Source: Hevea brasiliensis
Taxonomy: Eukaryota > Streptophyta > Magnoliopsida > Malpighiales > Euphorbiaceae
DNA: 64,000 nt
NCBI RefSeq assembly: GCF_030052815.1
Contig: NW_026614815.1
Coordinates: 1 to 64,000, forward strand
Direction: 5' to 3'
Of this stretch, positions 23,640 through 35,514 are shown in pieces (the stretch's first letter is position 1; the number at the start of each line of letters is the position of its first letter). A program made the position numbers and the translations under genes. The notes under the pieces are model-generated. The model made no database searches, was not told the origin of the DNA, and saw only the letters and a list, made by a program, of their open reading frames with translations.

Positions 23640-24787
23640 AATTTCCATAAACCCTAACTCTCCCAATTTCAAAATTCATGCAACTTATACAATTTTAACA
23701 ACTTAATCATGTCTACTGCTCCATATAGTCTCAAATTCATGTTCAATTCAAATAAACACCATTAAACCCTACCCTAACCATGGCTGACCGAATTCTATGT
23801 TTCCCCTATACATGCATAATTTTATGATTTCTAAGGTTAAATCCTCATCTTCAAGTTTTCTTCCATGCGTACATAACCAAATTAACTTAAAAGAAAACTT
23901 ACCTCTTATGAAGCTCTTCTAAACTTTTTTATTCTTACACTTTCTTTAACTATTCTTGTTCCCAATCTTCAACTCAAGGCCTAATTAGAGGTTTTTGTTA
24001 AAGTGGCTATGAAAATTATGGATTAAAATTAGGGTTTTAAAAGCTTGAATGGGTCATTAATGGAGGAAATGGAAAGAGAAAAGAGGGAGAGATGGATCCG
24101 GCCATGAGAAAGAAGAGAATGGGATTTTTATTTTGATTTTTATTACATTTTTGTCTTATATAATATGATAATTATCCCCCAAAATTAATTAATTTAAATT
24201 ATAATTTTATTATGTCATGCATGATGTCATAAAGCTTTTAATTTTTGAATTTCTTTTCTTTTATTTTCTTTTCTCCCATTCACCCCTTCAATTTAAATCT
24301 ATTTTTCATAATTTTAATTTCCTACATTTTAATGGATAATTAGGCCAAGAGTCACCTCTAAGGGTGAATTGACCAAATTGCCCCTTATCGGTTTGATCAA
24401 TTTTTCTAGTAACACTGAGTTACTTCCTAAACTCTGATTCAATTTTTTTAACTGGTTCTCTATTCTTTTATGTGGTTTCCACATTATCATTAGCTTCACA
24501 ATTATCCCTAGGCCTGGGGTGTCACAGGTTCCCACACGAAATTAGAATAGTAACTGAGCTCACAATCACTTTCCGTTTCGGTCACCCATCGCGGGGACCT
24601 CGGCTCATTTAACTGATTATATATTTTTTTTCTTATTTCCATTTTACCTTCATACAATTTCTATTAATTTTTTATTTATGGCTTTTCTAGGTGATATAGA
24701 TATTGTTCTAGACATCCTGACTATCCGGACAAATACTAGTCACCGAAACAGTAGAATGTATAGGCTACTCAGTATGGGAGTGTTACA
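23640..24787 (-). repeat. Gypsy G 3' LTR, proximal part
   Basis: Start of the minus-strand 3' LTR (TGTAACACTCCC reading down from 24787), 1.15 kb, continuing at 20091 after solo LTR H. It includes the conserved GGTCACCCATCGC block near 24578. Confidence 0.82.
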
Positions 24788-24826
24788 ATTCTCTCCTCCT
24801 TAAAAGAAATTTCATCCTCAAAATTT
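24788..24826 (-). other. Gypsy G polypurine tract
   Basis: On the minus strand, AGGATGAAATTTC, then TTAAGGAGGAGAGAAT just before TGTAACA. This marks the internal/3' LTR boundary and shows that G runs right to left. Confidence 0.8.
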
Positions 24827-24839
24827 GTCTAATGTCAGT

Positions 24840-25118
24840 CTCTAAATAATTGTGGGCGTTGTCTTCTTATGTTCTTTTCATATTTCTATGCGGCTTCCTG
24901 GCTTGGATGATGGTTCCATAGCACTTTAACCAAAAGTATACATTTATTTCTCAGCTGCTTTACCTCATGTGCTAAGATCTTTATGAGCTCCCCATCATAA
25001 GTTAAGTTTGAATTTATTTCAATTCTAGAGGTTAGCACATCTGTATGCTAATGGACCCACTCTTCCTAAAACCCCATATGGTTCTATGAAGTGAGGACTT
25101 AGTTTTTCCACTTTCTCC
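24840..25118 (-). pseudogene. Gypsy G integrase C-terminus with chromodomain-like tail
   Basis: Minus-strand remnant. KLSPHFIEPYGVLGRVGP (about 25106-25050) matches the conserved KLSPRF-type segment of plant Gypsy integrase. Downstream, in shifted frames, come ILAHEVKQLRNK and VLWNHHPSQEA, resembling the C-terminal chromodomain-like tail of Tekay/Del-type chromoviruses. That tail targets integration to heterochromatin in intact relatives. Stops and indels interrupt it. The lineage call is tentative. Confidence 0.65.
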
Positions 25119-26639
25119 ATAATCTCATTATCTTTATTCTAATATCTCTTTTCTTTAAGTCTATGTAAGACTTCTAACAATCTAATGAAACTTTTAATTT
25201 GTTTATATAATTCTAATCTTCTCTTACTATTGTTTTATTTAATATTTTGATTCATGTTTTCTTATAAAGTAATCCCATCGATCATATGAGAAATGTTTAT
25301 CTCATTATTGGTCATAGGTCCATAACCGTTACCTTCCATTTTTATTTATGACCTAGGCCGATGTGCCCTTTTTCACCATCTTGTTCACTTTTATTTAAAT
25401 TACTACTTACAAATTCACTCTCTTGTCTCCCTTTACAATTCAACTTGGTTATATTATTCTTTAGTTTTATTCTCTTTCTTGACTCGACTGTGGGGTCAAG
25501 AGCTAATACTCTTTATTATTTCTAATAAATCCTTTACACTTCAATGTTACTCTAAATTGGTCCTCTGACCATTTTGGTCAATACTTCTAATATTCGTGAT
25601 ATTTCTCTATCATGTTTAAACTAACTATTCAAAATTTCACTTCTATATTTTCTTTTATCTACAAATATCCTATAGTTTATTTTTCACTGTTTTGCAATCA
25701 TTATCTTCTCTTTTATTGAACCATAAATAATCTTTTAACCTTAAAAAGGGAGTCTACAGAACTCTCCTTTTTCCCATGCTATTCAAAAGTTTTACACTAA
25801 TCATAATCTAATCCTTATGATCTACACAATAAAATTGTGCTCTTCCTGAGAAATGCCTGACCAGCTATTTCCTATCACATTACTGTCCTAGTTAGAACAT
25901 CGTTTCGCAATCAATTTATAAATTATGATTATCATCCATAGAATTCTGTCTCTTTCAGGGGAACAAAATCATACCTGGTGTGCAATACCAAAACAACTAT
26001 AAACCCCATATCAGAGACTGGATGACTTAGCCCTATAGGTATTATCTTTAAATTTTGATTATACTGAAATCTCTAGTTTCATAACAATTCCTGATGTACT
26101 GTATCTCGTGCTAGGGTAATTAAGTCATTGACTTTCGCTACCTTACAACCATGATCTTTTGATATTCTAATTATAGAGTTTTAACTTCCGAATTAGGATT
26201 TTCAAACTCAGTTTTAGTAATAGAACTCTATTCTGGCATATATGTACCAGAGCGAAAGCCATTTGTAACTATTCTTATTTTTGTGTACTATTGGATAGTA
26301 TGTAGCTCTACATAATAAATCTCAAGTTAGTACTATAATCTGAGAATATTACATAGTTACTATAATACATCCCAATAGATCAAACTTTCTTATATTTTAT
26401 TCTTCTCAAATCCACTGATATCTATCAGCAGTAATACCTCTGCCCTCATCTAGGTAAGCTATATTACTATAAATTACTTTAAGGTCCTCTTACCTTGCAT
26501 TAATTAGGCTCACTAATTTACTTTATAATTTATCGTATTCTAGGAGATGTCCCTCACTAGCAAACTTGTCCAAAACTAATTCCAATCACACTTATGGTCG
26601 TAGCTGTTATCCTAAAGGACTCATCACTAATAAATCAAA
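25119..26639 (-). pseudogene. Gypsy G degenerate interior
   Basis: 1.5 kb between the protease remnant and the integrase C-terminus. I cannot recognise RT, RNase H or integrase core motifs in it on either strand. It is too short to hold the roughly 3 kb of pol normally found here, so it has suffered deletion, or was always a non-coding filler of a non-autonomous derivative. Confidence 0.45.
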
Positions 26640-26735
26640 ATTTTTTTCCATGCAAGGGAATAATAGTAAAACATAAAATTTTAGTACTAGCATGCGAATG
26701 AGTAGAGTCGGAATCAATTAATACATAATCGTTCC
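26640..26735 (-). pseudogene. Gypsy G aspartic protease active-site remnant
   Basis: On the minus strand the codons read DYVLIDSDSTHSHAST at about 26732-26685. This corresponds to the plant Gypsy protease active site VLIDSGSTHSF, with the catalytic-motif Gly changed to Asp (DSG to DSD). It follows gag in a different frame. The remainder of the domain is degraded. Confidence 0.6.
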
Positions 26736-26737
26736 TT

Positions 26738-27461
26738 TCAAAAATTTAAGAACATACCAGCAACTACGTCTGAAGTCTCTGCTTCTTCCCCTTGGGGCAT
26801 GGTGTACACCCTGGCTGGTGCACTACTATGGTCAGGTTGATTCACTATGTTATGATTGCTAGTAATACCGACTCTATCTCTATCTCTGCCCTTATTGACT
26901 GTCTGTGAACTTCTGAGAGCGGAACCTTGGACTAATCCCTTTGGTGTAATATGTGACATAGATCGATATGCTCTAATACAATCTCTAGAAAAACTTCCAA
27001 GTTCACAACAATTGTAACAGGCTCCAGTGGCCTTATAGCAAATACCCCCATGTAGCTTACCAAAAGCATCACGGATACAAGTAGGGTAGGAACTTCTAGT
27101 TATTTGCCGATTGATTCTCGATAGCTTTTGCCCTGAAGATTCGCCTTTGTCATACTTATAAGCTCGGGGTCCCTCAAAATATTTCCTCTTCCCTAAGTTA
27201 CTACTCAAATTCTGACCATTAGGTTTCCCACTTTTCCCTTTTTCACGTTGTCTTTGCGGGGGTTGGGTTTGGGCTTGGGCTTGGGCTAACAGATTATCAG
27301 CCATTTGTTGAAAAAACGTAGCCATCTACTGGGCCATTTGTGCGGTAATTTGTATAGGTGGAACTAGTGCCACCGAACCTCCAACACTTTGAGGAGTTGG
27401 GGCCTCATCTTGTACTTTAGCTACAACAGACTGTTTTGCTATCTTATCCCCCCCTTTCCAT
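26738..27461 (-). pseudogene. Gypsy G gag, C-terminal half
   Basis: An open minus-strand frame of 195 codons (27325-26738) preceded in frame by a TAG where Gln is expected; the sequence upstream stays open to about 27450. A likely start ATG at 27461 is separated from the frame by an indel in a run of seven G. Visible are Gln-rich and Lys/Arg-rich segments, the basic HGGICYKATGA motif and a zinc knuckle CYNCCELGSFSRDC, in which the His ligand is Ser. The nucleocapsid tail (ARVYTMPQGEEAE) follows. Much of the N-terminal capsid is missing compared with intact chromovirus Gag. Confidence 0.72.
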
Positions 27462-27627
27462 ATCTATGCACAAAAGATTTTCTATTCCTGGACAACTAAC
27501 ACAAAGAGATTTCTCTCCGTCAGTTCATATTCATGATGTAAATGTACTATATGTGTCAAACATTTGAGCAATTGTACTAATCAAAATTTAATTTAAACTC
27601 ACTATTCAAAACTCATTCTAAAACCTT

Positions 27628-27639
27628 GCTCTGATACCA
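27628..27639 (-). other. Gypsy G primer binding site
   Basis: TGGTATCAGAGC on the minus strand, a few bases after the LTR terminus at 27648; initiator-Met tRNA type. Confidence 0.8.
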
Positions 27640-27647
27640 CTAAAACA

Positions 27648-28296
27648 TGTCACACCCTACCCCTCCAAAAGATGTAATATGATCCCGTAGTATACCTAAT
27701 AAATTACCATACTTTGCCTATCGATGATTCATTAAATATACTATAAAGGATTTTTGGCAGAACAATTTCATTTTTAAGTCTGGCGTGGTGACAAAAATTT
27801 AAACTAAGTGTTTTCAATTATGTTATGTGTCATGAAATTCATTTAGGAATAATTAGGCATTTTTAAAATTTTGCGGAAAATCCGCGTGGTGACGGCTGAA
27901 ATTATATGAAACAGTTCTTCAATACCTATCGAAAAGCAGTTTACAAAAATATATCATGTCCACTTTAAACTCAATCAACTCAACTTATTTGTTCCATTCT
28001 TAATAAATCTCAACATGCAGAAAATAATTCATTATTTGCAAGTCTCAAAAGGAAATTTAAAAATTTATAACCATTGAAGTAATAATATTAATATTATAAA
28101 TTTTCCAAACGATCAACTCAAGAAAATAATATTACAATAATTTACATTTAGTTATAGTCCCAAAATAATATTATACTAATTAAAATCTAAAAATGTTTAT
28201 TACAGAGCTTTTTATGCAACTGCTCAACGTTTGTATAACATACATATAGCTATAAATTACATCAAAATAAATTACAAAGGCTATACCTATAATATA
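27648..28296 (-). repeat. Gypsy G 5' LTR, 3' portion only
   Basis: 649 bp of minus-strand LTR, very similar to 17422-18060, ending TGTGACA at 27648. It is cut at 28296 by the start of LTR I; the rest is not seen in the window. Confidence 0.78.
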
Positions 28297-30968
28297 TATA
28301 ACACCCCTACAGGCATAGTCCTGTGCAAATCACTGTTTCGGTGACCGGTGTCGGTCCGGACAATTAAGAGGATTACAATCATATTTAAATCACTTAGAAA
28401 AGCCCTGAATGAAAATTAGTAGTGATTATCAGAAGGTTAAATATAGATTAGAAAAATAGAACATAAAAGGTTAAATGAGCTGGGGGTCACAGCGATGGGT
28501 GACCGCACCAGAAAGTGACTGTGAGATCAGTCAAAACCCTAAATTCGTATGGGGCATTGTGACACAGCAGTCCTAAGAAAAATTGTGAAGCTAGAGAAAA
28601 TGTGAAAATCACAGAAAAAGCTTGAGAACCATATCAAATAATTAGGTCAGGGTTCTGGAAGAAATACAGTATTATTGTAAAATGGATTAGACCGACGAGG
28701 GGCAAATTGGTCAATTCACCCCTAGAGGTGACTCATGACCTAACTGTCCAATAAAATATGAGACATGAAAATTTTGAAATATAAAATTAAATTAATGAAG
28801 GATGGAAAAAGAAAAGAAATTCAAAAATAAAATGTTTTATCACATCACTCAAATGAGGTAAGCATGATCTCATAAAATTATAATTTTAAATTATGGAAAT
28901 TAAAGGATAATTACACATTAATAAGAATAAAAATTAAAAAGGAAAAATTCTTCTTCTTCTTCCCATAAAGTAGCCGTCCCTCTCTCTTCATTTCTTTCTC
29001 TCTCTTTTTTCTTTCCACCATTGTTAAGGTGGTAAAGCTTCCATTTCATTAGTTTTCCCTCATAAATTCCCAAACTTCCAACATTAAAGTTTATCCCTAG
29101 ACCTTAAAAGAGTGCTTAGGAATAAAAAGAAAAAGAAAGAAAGAAGATTGGAGAGGAGGAAAATTTGCTTAAATAAGGTAAGTTTATGTTTAAGCTTAAT
29201 TACTTTAGTTTTCTTGAAATTAAGTGTGATTAACATGAGTTAGCATGAAAAATGGATAAAATTATGGTTGAATCTTGAGAAGCAAAATTCAGCCAGCCTA
29301 GGGAGATATTGGATTTGATGAAAAATATTGGAATTAAATGAGTATGTGAACTCAATTGAGTATGTAGATATGCAAGGGACACTTTAATTTCATGAAATGA
29401 ACAAATTGATAAATTAGGGTTCTTGAACCATGAGAAATTCAGGGAAAATTTTGAGAAATTAGTAAATTGATGTACTTTGACCTAAATGAGACGCAAAATG
29501 GTCAATTGAGATAAATTAGGATGTGTTTGAATGGTTAGAAGTAAAGTCAAATTCGGATGGGTGAGGGGTCACTACTGGACAGCTTGACCTTTCTCCACTT
29601 AGGGGACCAAAAATATAATTCTATCACCCCAATTGGTGTGAGGCCAATTGGGGATGAAAATAGATACATAATGACATATTTTTCATGTAAAAGTCATGCC
29701 CATAAAGTGACTCTAAATTAGTGAACAATTACTTCAAATCTGGATAATTTACACTGTCACTGTACAAAAATGGCCAAATGAACAGTGTTTGTTCATTTGG
29801 CCATAACTTGGCCTAGAAAGGTCTAAATAACCTGATTTTTATGGTATTAGAAAGATATGACATAGCACTACAACTTTTATGGAGAACACAAACCCAAATT
29901 CTACCCATAACCAAGTTGAATTGTCACCCAAATTTGGGTCACCAAAACTGTTAGAACTAAGAAAGTGCCCAGAATTCTGGGTTTGGACCAATTCGGCCAG
30001 CCTTAGAAAAATAGGCATAACTTGGGCTAAAAAACTCCAAATGGAGTGATTCAAAAAGAGAATTAAAGCTAAGACAATAAAGAACAACTTTGATGAAGGA
30101 AACTTAGCCAAATTCTTGTAGTAACCAGACCAATGGAACAGTAGAAAACAGGGGATCAAAACTGAAAAATTATAATTTCTCTTAGGAGACTTAGAAATTG
30201 AATTGGCAATCAATGCCAACAAAATTGACACCCAAAATGTGGTATATGGGTGCAATTAGAACTAATAAATTTATTAAGTATGAAAAAGTCAACATTTTGA
30301 CTTGAATAGTGCCACTATACAGAAAAATGTAAAAGAACTGAAATTATAAACCGTAATAGGTAGGATAAGTCTGCAAAGAAATTGTTGGAATTTAAGTATT
30401 AGAAATGGATATTGAAGCACCTTAAATTTATGTGTTTCAGTTAAAAAGGCATCTTCGAATGAGAAACGAAAGGTGGAGTAAATTAGTCAACAAAGAGGTT
30501 TGTGCACAACTAGTTTTAAATTGTCAATGTTTTGCATATTTTACTTGATTAAATGACTTTAGTTTGTTTATGTATTATGTTTACCAATTATTGAATTTAT
30601 TTCAATTATTATTAAAATGTGTTATGGTATAAATGAGTTTAGTTGTGAGGAAAATGATTAAGTTATGATTTTATTTTAATATGGATTGAATGAATTCAGT
30701 TTTGGAAGATGTGATTGAAATGGGAAATGCATGGAAAAATACAAATTTATGTTTTGAATTGTGATGAGCATAAAAATTATTGAATATTGGAATTGACTTT
30801 AAATTGAATTGTATTGTGATTTATGCTTACAAAAAGGATAAAGAAATTCATGATATTGTTTTATATCTCACTATAGTCACTTTACTAGGTTATTACCCTT
30901 CTCCGTTATTTGTTGAGGAGACAATGGAGATAGCTTTATTTTGATTACCATGGTACGTGCACAGGCTT

Positions 30969-31126
30969 AGATTCTCCTCTTATTAGAGGTTAGATCTAAG
31001 TTTTTCATTAGCCCTTTCGGAAGTTGCATTATTGTGGTGTGTACTGTGCACGATGATTCGACCTCCCTGACCATAGGGAGTTAGAATCCCGATTCGACCT
31101 CCCTGACCATAGGGAGTTAGAATCGC
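30969..31126 (+). repeat. Tandem dyad repeats in LTR I
   Basis: A dyad AGATTCTCCTCTTATTAGAG (30969 onward) is followed by two tandem 36-bp units at 31055 and 31091. Each unit forms a stem: GATTC, CTCCCT, loop GACCAT, AGGGAG, GAATC. Decayed versions occur at about 2320-2485 in the first LTR. Confidence 0.75.
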
Positions 31127-31463
31127 TATGAAGATCGCCCTTACGTATTAGTCTTGCATAGTTAGTGAGATAAAGAATGGGTTTTTAAATAGTAAGGAAT
31201 TGTGATTTTAAAGGAGATTTGAGTATACTTAATTTGATTGAAATTAATATCTATTTCCATAAATTACTGAAATTACTTTAAAGGTTCAGTTATGATTTGA
31301 TAAATTGAATTTATCGATCAAGGTTGTTTAAACAAATGATTTATATTATTGACAATGAATATTTTGATTTTTGGAATTTTGATGAATTTCAAGATTTCCA
31401 AATTATTTGCTATAATTTTGTCAATGTATATTGTATTACATTTTAAATTATAGTTGTGCACCA

Positions 31464-31480
31464 CTGAGTTCACCACTCAG
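31464..31480 (+). other. Conserved LTR hairpin (LTR I)
   Basis: CTGAGT, loop TCACC, ACTCAG, identical to that at 2818. Confidence 0.55.
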
Positions 31481-32248
31481 CGATAGTTTTGTATGCTGTC
31501 GCAGGTGAAAGTAAAGATAAAGCAGAGTGAGATTTTCGGTAGCTGCGCCTTGAAGACTCATTGGGATTAGCTTCAGGTATATTAGAGGTATACCCTTGTA
31601 CATTAGATTTTGATGTATGCATATAATTATATGTAGATAAATTGTTTGAGCAGTTGTACAAGAACTTTTGTAATATTATTTTGGGTATGTAATTAAAATG
31701 CAAATTATTGTCATATTCAAATTTATTTCTGAGTTTTATAATTAATGTGAATATTTAAATTTTTGTATTTTGTGAATGATCAATTATTTCTTTTACATTT
31801 AACTTTGAGAGACTGAAATGAGATGTTTCAGTGTTGGTTTAAAAATGTGCTGAGTTGATTGCTGCAAATGATTTATTCATTATTGGGATTGAATTGTGTG
31901 GAGAAATGAATTTTATTGGAGTTGTGGTCAAGTAAAAATATTGGGAGTATATTTCTTTTCAGGTTTTGAAGAACTGTTTTCTAAAAATATAGCTGGCACT
32001 CTACCGAAATTTTGAAAAAAATTTGTAACATCAGATTTTAATCAAGGATTTGATCCATGACCAAAATTTCAAATAAAGGCTTTTTAATAAATATTCAATG
32101 TTCCACCACTATAAAAATGATCGGAAATTATTTTAAAATCCCTTATAATATATTTAATGGGTTACCGGTAGGCGAAGTATGGTAATTCATTAGGTGTAGT
32201 ACGGGATCATGTTATGCTTTATAAAGGAGTAGGGTGTGATATGTTTAG

Positions 32249-32260
32249 TGGTATTAGAGC
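32249..32260 (+). other. Gypsy I primer binding site
   Basis: TGGTATTAGAGC, one change from the initiator-Met consensus, 8 bp after the LTR. Confidence 0.75.
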
Positions 32261-32427
32261 AATGGTTTTAAAGTAAATTTTGAACTGTGAATTTGAAATC
32301 TTTTGCTGGTAAATACAACTGCTCAAATGTTTGATACATATAATACATTTACATCATAAATATGAACTAATGAAGAGAAATCTCCTTGTGCAGGTTGTCC
32401 CAAGAAAAGAAGATTTTGTGAATAGAA

Positions 32428-32837
32428 ATGGAAGAGGGAGATAAAATAGTAGAACAATCAGTTATAGTTGAGGCATAAGGGGAGGCCTATCCTCCTTGCA
32501 TCTGCAACTCTTGTGGCAAACGACATGGGGGCGTTTGCTGTAAAGCCACTGGAGCCTGCTACAATTGTGGAAAACTTGGACACTTTGCTAGAAATTGTAC
32601 TAGAACACCTCTATCTGCTCTCCGAAGTTCACAGACAGCCAGTAAAGGTCGAGATAGAAATAGCATTGGTACTCCTCGTAATCCAAGAACAGTGAATCAA
32701 CCTAAACAGAGTAGTGAACCAGCCAGGGTGTACTCCAGGCACTAAGGGGAAAGAGCAGAAACTTCGAATGTGGTGGCAGATAAGTTCTTAATTTTTGGAA
32801 GAAACAATTAGTTGGTATTTGATCCCAGCACTACTTG
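32428..32837 (+). pseudogene. Gypsy I gag remnant and protease start
   Basis: The start ATG at 32428 gives MEEGDKIVEQ, matching the likely start of G gag. An in-frame TAA follows at codon 17, and most of the capsid is deleted. The same frame continues with an intact basic motif CNSCGKRHGGVC and a canonical CCHC knuckle CYNCGKLGHFARNC (32557-32598), then a nucleocapsid tail containing ARVYS. Near 32805 a LVFDPSTTC-like segment resembles a protease active site (FDPGST type). The element is cut at 32838 by an inverted LTR end. An overlapping ORF in another frame (32468-32695) is a shadow. Confidence 0.75.
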
Positions 32838-32891
32838 TGTCACACCTTACCCCTCTGTAAGGTATAACATGATCCTGTAGAATACCTAATG
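32838..32891 (-). repeat. Gypsy LTR terminus J (54-bp fragment)
   Basis: TGTCACACCTTACCCC onward is the minus-strand 3' end of a Gypsy LTR, closest to LTR H (20092-20146), interrupted after 54 bp by LTR K. Confidence 0.7.
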
Positions 32892-34974
32892 TGTAACACC
32901 CCTCACCCGTCTGCAGTATAGCCGAGCAAGGCATGCTACACGGCGTGCCGGAACACCTAGTCTGTGATTATTTCATTTCTTGAACTCAATTTGATTTTAA
33001 GAAGTCTTTTATGTAATATTCATATTATCCTGATACTATTGTCATACTTTGATAAAATCAATGTTTCAAGATTGGTAATAAAAATTTGGCAAGGTGTCGT
33101 CTATATTTAGGACAAACTGTCCTTCCAAACCTGTTGAAAACAGTTTAATATGATGATATCAAAATCTCAAATATTTCACAGTCTCTATTTCTTAGTAAAG
33201 TCAATAGACTTTTACAGTCATTAAACAGTTCCATAATACATTCCATAATAATTTAAATATATATATATAGAAAATCTCCATGTCATTTAATATGTACAAA
33301 ATATTACAAACTTTAGAGCTTTTATAAAATTAAAAAATACAGGGCTGAATTTCAAATATACAACAAAAGTACAAAATACAAGTTATCCTAAGTCCTACCA
33401 TGTATGCAATGCGGCGTATGACTCGACTCTGTGCAGATCCGATGTCTCACCCTGGTCGTAGGTCCGCTGGCTCTCAACCGTGTGTCTCCAATACCTATGC
33501 ATAAAGCAACGCGCTAAGCAATTTTGCTTAGTGGTGCCAAATATAAAGAAATATACACTAAAATAAAGTAAATAAGTGTTTACGATTTTTGGTGGTCAGT
33601 ATGTCAAGAGATCGGATTTAGGTATTTGAATTTAATAGTACTTGAATTATCGCCTGTAGCCTATATAATCGATCGATTGGATAAACGGATATCACGCACG
33701 GGTACCTAGTACTCGGTCCGTCACACCATCGGTCACAAAGTGTCTCCCGGTGTGCAAATAGCGTAGCTAAAAAGCCATATAGTCAATCTGGCGACAGGCC
33801 AAAAATAAATACACAATATGTATAGCCGTAGGCTATTAAAGTCACAGTGCGGCATAATAAGCCATAAAAACACAGTATGGCATAAAGCCATTTACAGAAC
33901 AACTGTCAGAATCCTATTGGCATGCCAACCTATCCATACTAGTCAACTAGGCAAACTAGGGCACATTATTAATTAATTGTTTAATTCTTCAATTTTTGGA
34001 GTTTACTAACTATTATATAATTCACAAGTCAATGCATATGTTGACCTTTTTAGGTAATATGGATAAGTTGTTTCTAACATCAATATGTCACAATTTATAT
34101 CTCAATATGCTACCAATATAGTGCAATTTACCATTTTTACAAGTTGGCATTCATTGCCAAAATGCTTCAAGCATCATTGTATGCAAAATGTCAAATTCTC
34201 AATTTTTGTGTGCTAGATTGGTCTAGCTTAAAGTCCTATTTCCCTTGGTTTTTAGCTTCTGGTCAAAGAAGAAAAATTGTAGCTCTATGTCTTATTGCAC
34301 GCGGGGCAGAATTTTAGGTCATTCTGAGTTGTATAGACCAAGATATGGTCAATTTACTAAAGTTGGACAGATTGCACCTTTAGTGCAAAATTTGGTCAAT
34401 TTTAGGTCAGTTTTGGTTCGGCAGTTTTTGTACCCAAACTTTGCAAGCCATTTGACTTGGTTCTGGCCATTTTTGGGCTTTTGTGTCTTCATAAGAATTG
34501 TAGATCTATGTCTAAACTAATCATGGTAAAAATTTCAGGTCAATTGGACCTATTTTGAGTGAGTTATGGTCATCCAAAGGACTACTGTTCATAGGGTCAA
34601 AAATCTGGGTTGCAAGGTTGCTAATCCGGATTTGGTCATTTTTAAGGTCAATTTCTAGGCAATATTTTGGCAACATTTCTACATGAAAGTTGGCCTATTT
34701 GGTGTCTAGTTTCAGCTCCTATTGGCCTCATACCAATTGGGTTTATAGTTTGGCACTTATGGCCTAATTTATGTACTGCCTTCACACACAACCTACACAA
34801 AGCACATATACTTCCAATTTGATATTCCTTCTCCTCCTCATTTCTTCAATATTCAAACAATAACACTTCCATATATATATTGTACACAATTCTAGCAACA
34901 CTTTTGGGCAGATTATTCAAGTGCTCAATGCACACAATTCACCATTAAGTTCAACACTCACTTCCACCAAAATT
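32892..34974 (-). repeat. Gypsy LTR K, truncated
   Basis: At least 2.08 kb of minus-strand LTR ending at 32892 (GGGGTGTTACA on its own strand). It has the GAGCAAGGCATGCTACA block also seen inverted at the end of LTR F, and the conserved hairpin in its CTAAGC/GCTTAG form at 33514-33531. The orientation was set by the GGATTTGGTCA and GGCCTCATACCAATTGG blocks (34628, 34723), which run the same way as in G and H. It is truncated or interrupted at 34974 by Copia B. No coding sequence. Confidence 0.72.
33514..33531 (-). other. Conserved LTR hairpin, variant stem (LTR K)
   Basis: CTAAGC, loop, GCTTAG; covaries with the CTGAGT/ACTCAG version. Confidence 0.5.
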
Positions 34975-35122
34975 CCAAAAACATATTAAAAGAGTTTTAA
35001 TATGTTGTTTATCATTGAAATCAAATAGATAAAAATAAATCTTGCATGATGCATGTGACCCTAGGTGAAAATTTTTGAATTCAATGGTATAAACTTGTGT
35101 TTTTCACGCTTCCGTTCCTTCA
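34974..35122 (+). repeat. Copia B 5' LTR, last 149 bp
   Basis: Matches the ends of the other Copia LTRs, ending CGTTCCTTCA. ATTGGTATCA (35123-35132), the start of the primer site, follows, after which sequence switches to protease. Confidence 0.85.
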
Positions 35123-35132
35123 ATTGGTATCA

Positions 35133-35514
35133 AAGCTTGGGTTTTAGATATTGGTGCCAGTTCTCACATTTCTAATGATATGCAGGAACAAGCAAATAGT
35201 AGCAGCTTGTGTTCTCAAGATATTAGAGTCCGGATTGGCAATGGCTCAACTGTTGAAGCTTTAGCCATAGGATCTAAATTTTTTTACATGTTTGGACATG
35301 TTTTGTGTTTGGATAATATTTTATATGTACCTGATGCTTTTAAGAACATCATTTCTATATCTAGTTTGACTAGAAATGGCTATGAATTTCAGTTCACTGA
35401 TGATATTTGCAATATTTATTTTGGAAATAAATATGTTGGTTCGGGTTATATGAATGATGGTCTTTATTATTTGGATAATAATGACAAACACAAATTGAAT
35501 GCAAGTGATTTAAA
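35133..35514 (+). pseudogene. Copia B aspartic protease, active site altered
   Basis: The only protease of this family in the window. It normally cuts the Gag-Pol polyprotein. The frame from 35138 reads WVLDIGASSHISND: the expected LDTGASSH active site with Thr changed to Ile (35150-35152), which should impair catalysis. The rest looks typical of Copia protease: VRIGNGSTVEALAIG, then LDNILYVPDAFKNIISI and a C-terminal YYLDNN linker. An ATG at 35180 lies inside the domain and is not a true start. The frame is lost by a one-base change near 35515, just before integrase. Confidence 0.8.

Larger units (their letters stand above)
28297..32241 (+). repeat. Gypsy I 5' LTR
   Basis: A complete plus-strand LTR of 3,945 bp, starting TATAACACCCC (TG mutated to TA) and ending GGGTGTGATA, followed by a primer site. 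It contains the conserved GCGATGGGTGACC block (28491-28503), dyads at 30969-31126 and the conserved hairpin at 31464-31480. No coding sequence; the 138-codon antisense frame at 29839-30255 has no recognisable domain. Confidence 0.82.

Noticed and set aside
25119..26639. Possible host gene or RT in the interior of element G
   Set aside because: I translated parts of both strands and saw no convincing motif; it lies between protease and integrase remnants of the same element, so it is left as degenerate interior.
29839..30255. 138-codon antisense ORF in LTR I
   Set aside because: It lies wholly in a non-coding LTR, has no domain, and is broken or shortened in the homologous LTRs (compare 1382-1567).
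32468..32695. 75-codon plus-strand ORF
   Set aside because: It overlaps the Gypsy I gag in a different frame; the gag frame shows a canonical zinc knuckle, so this is a shadow.
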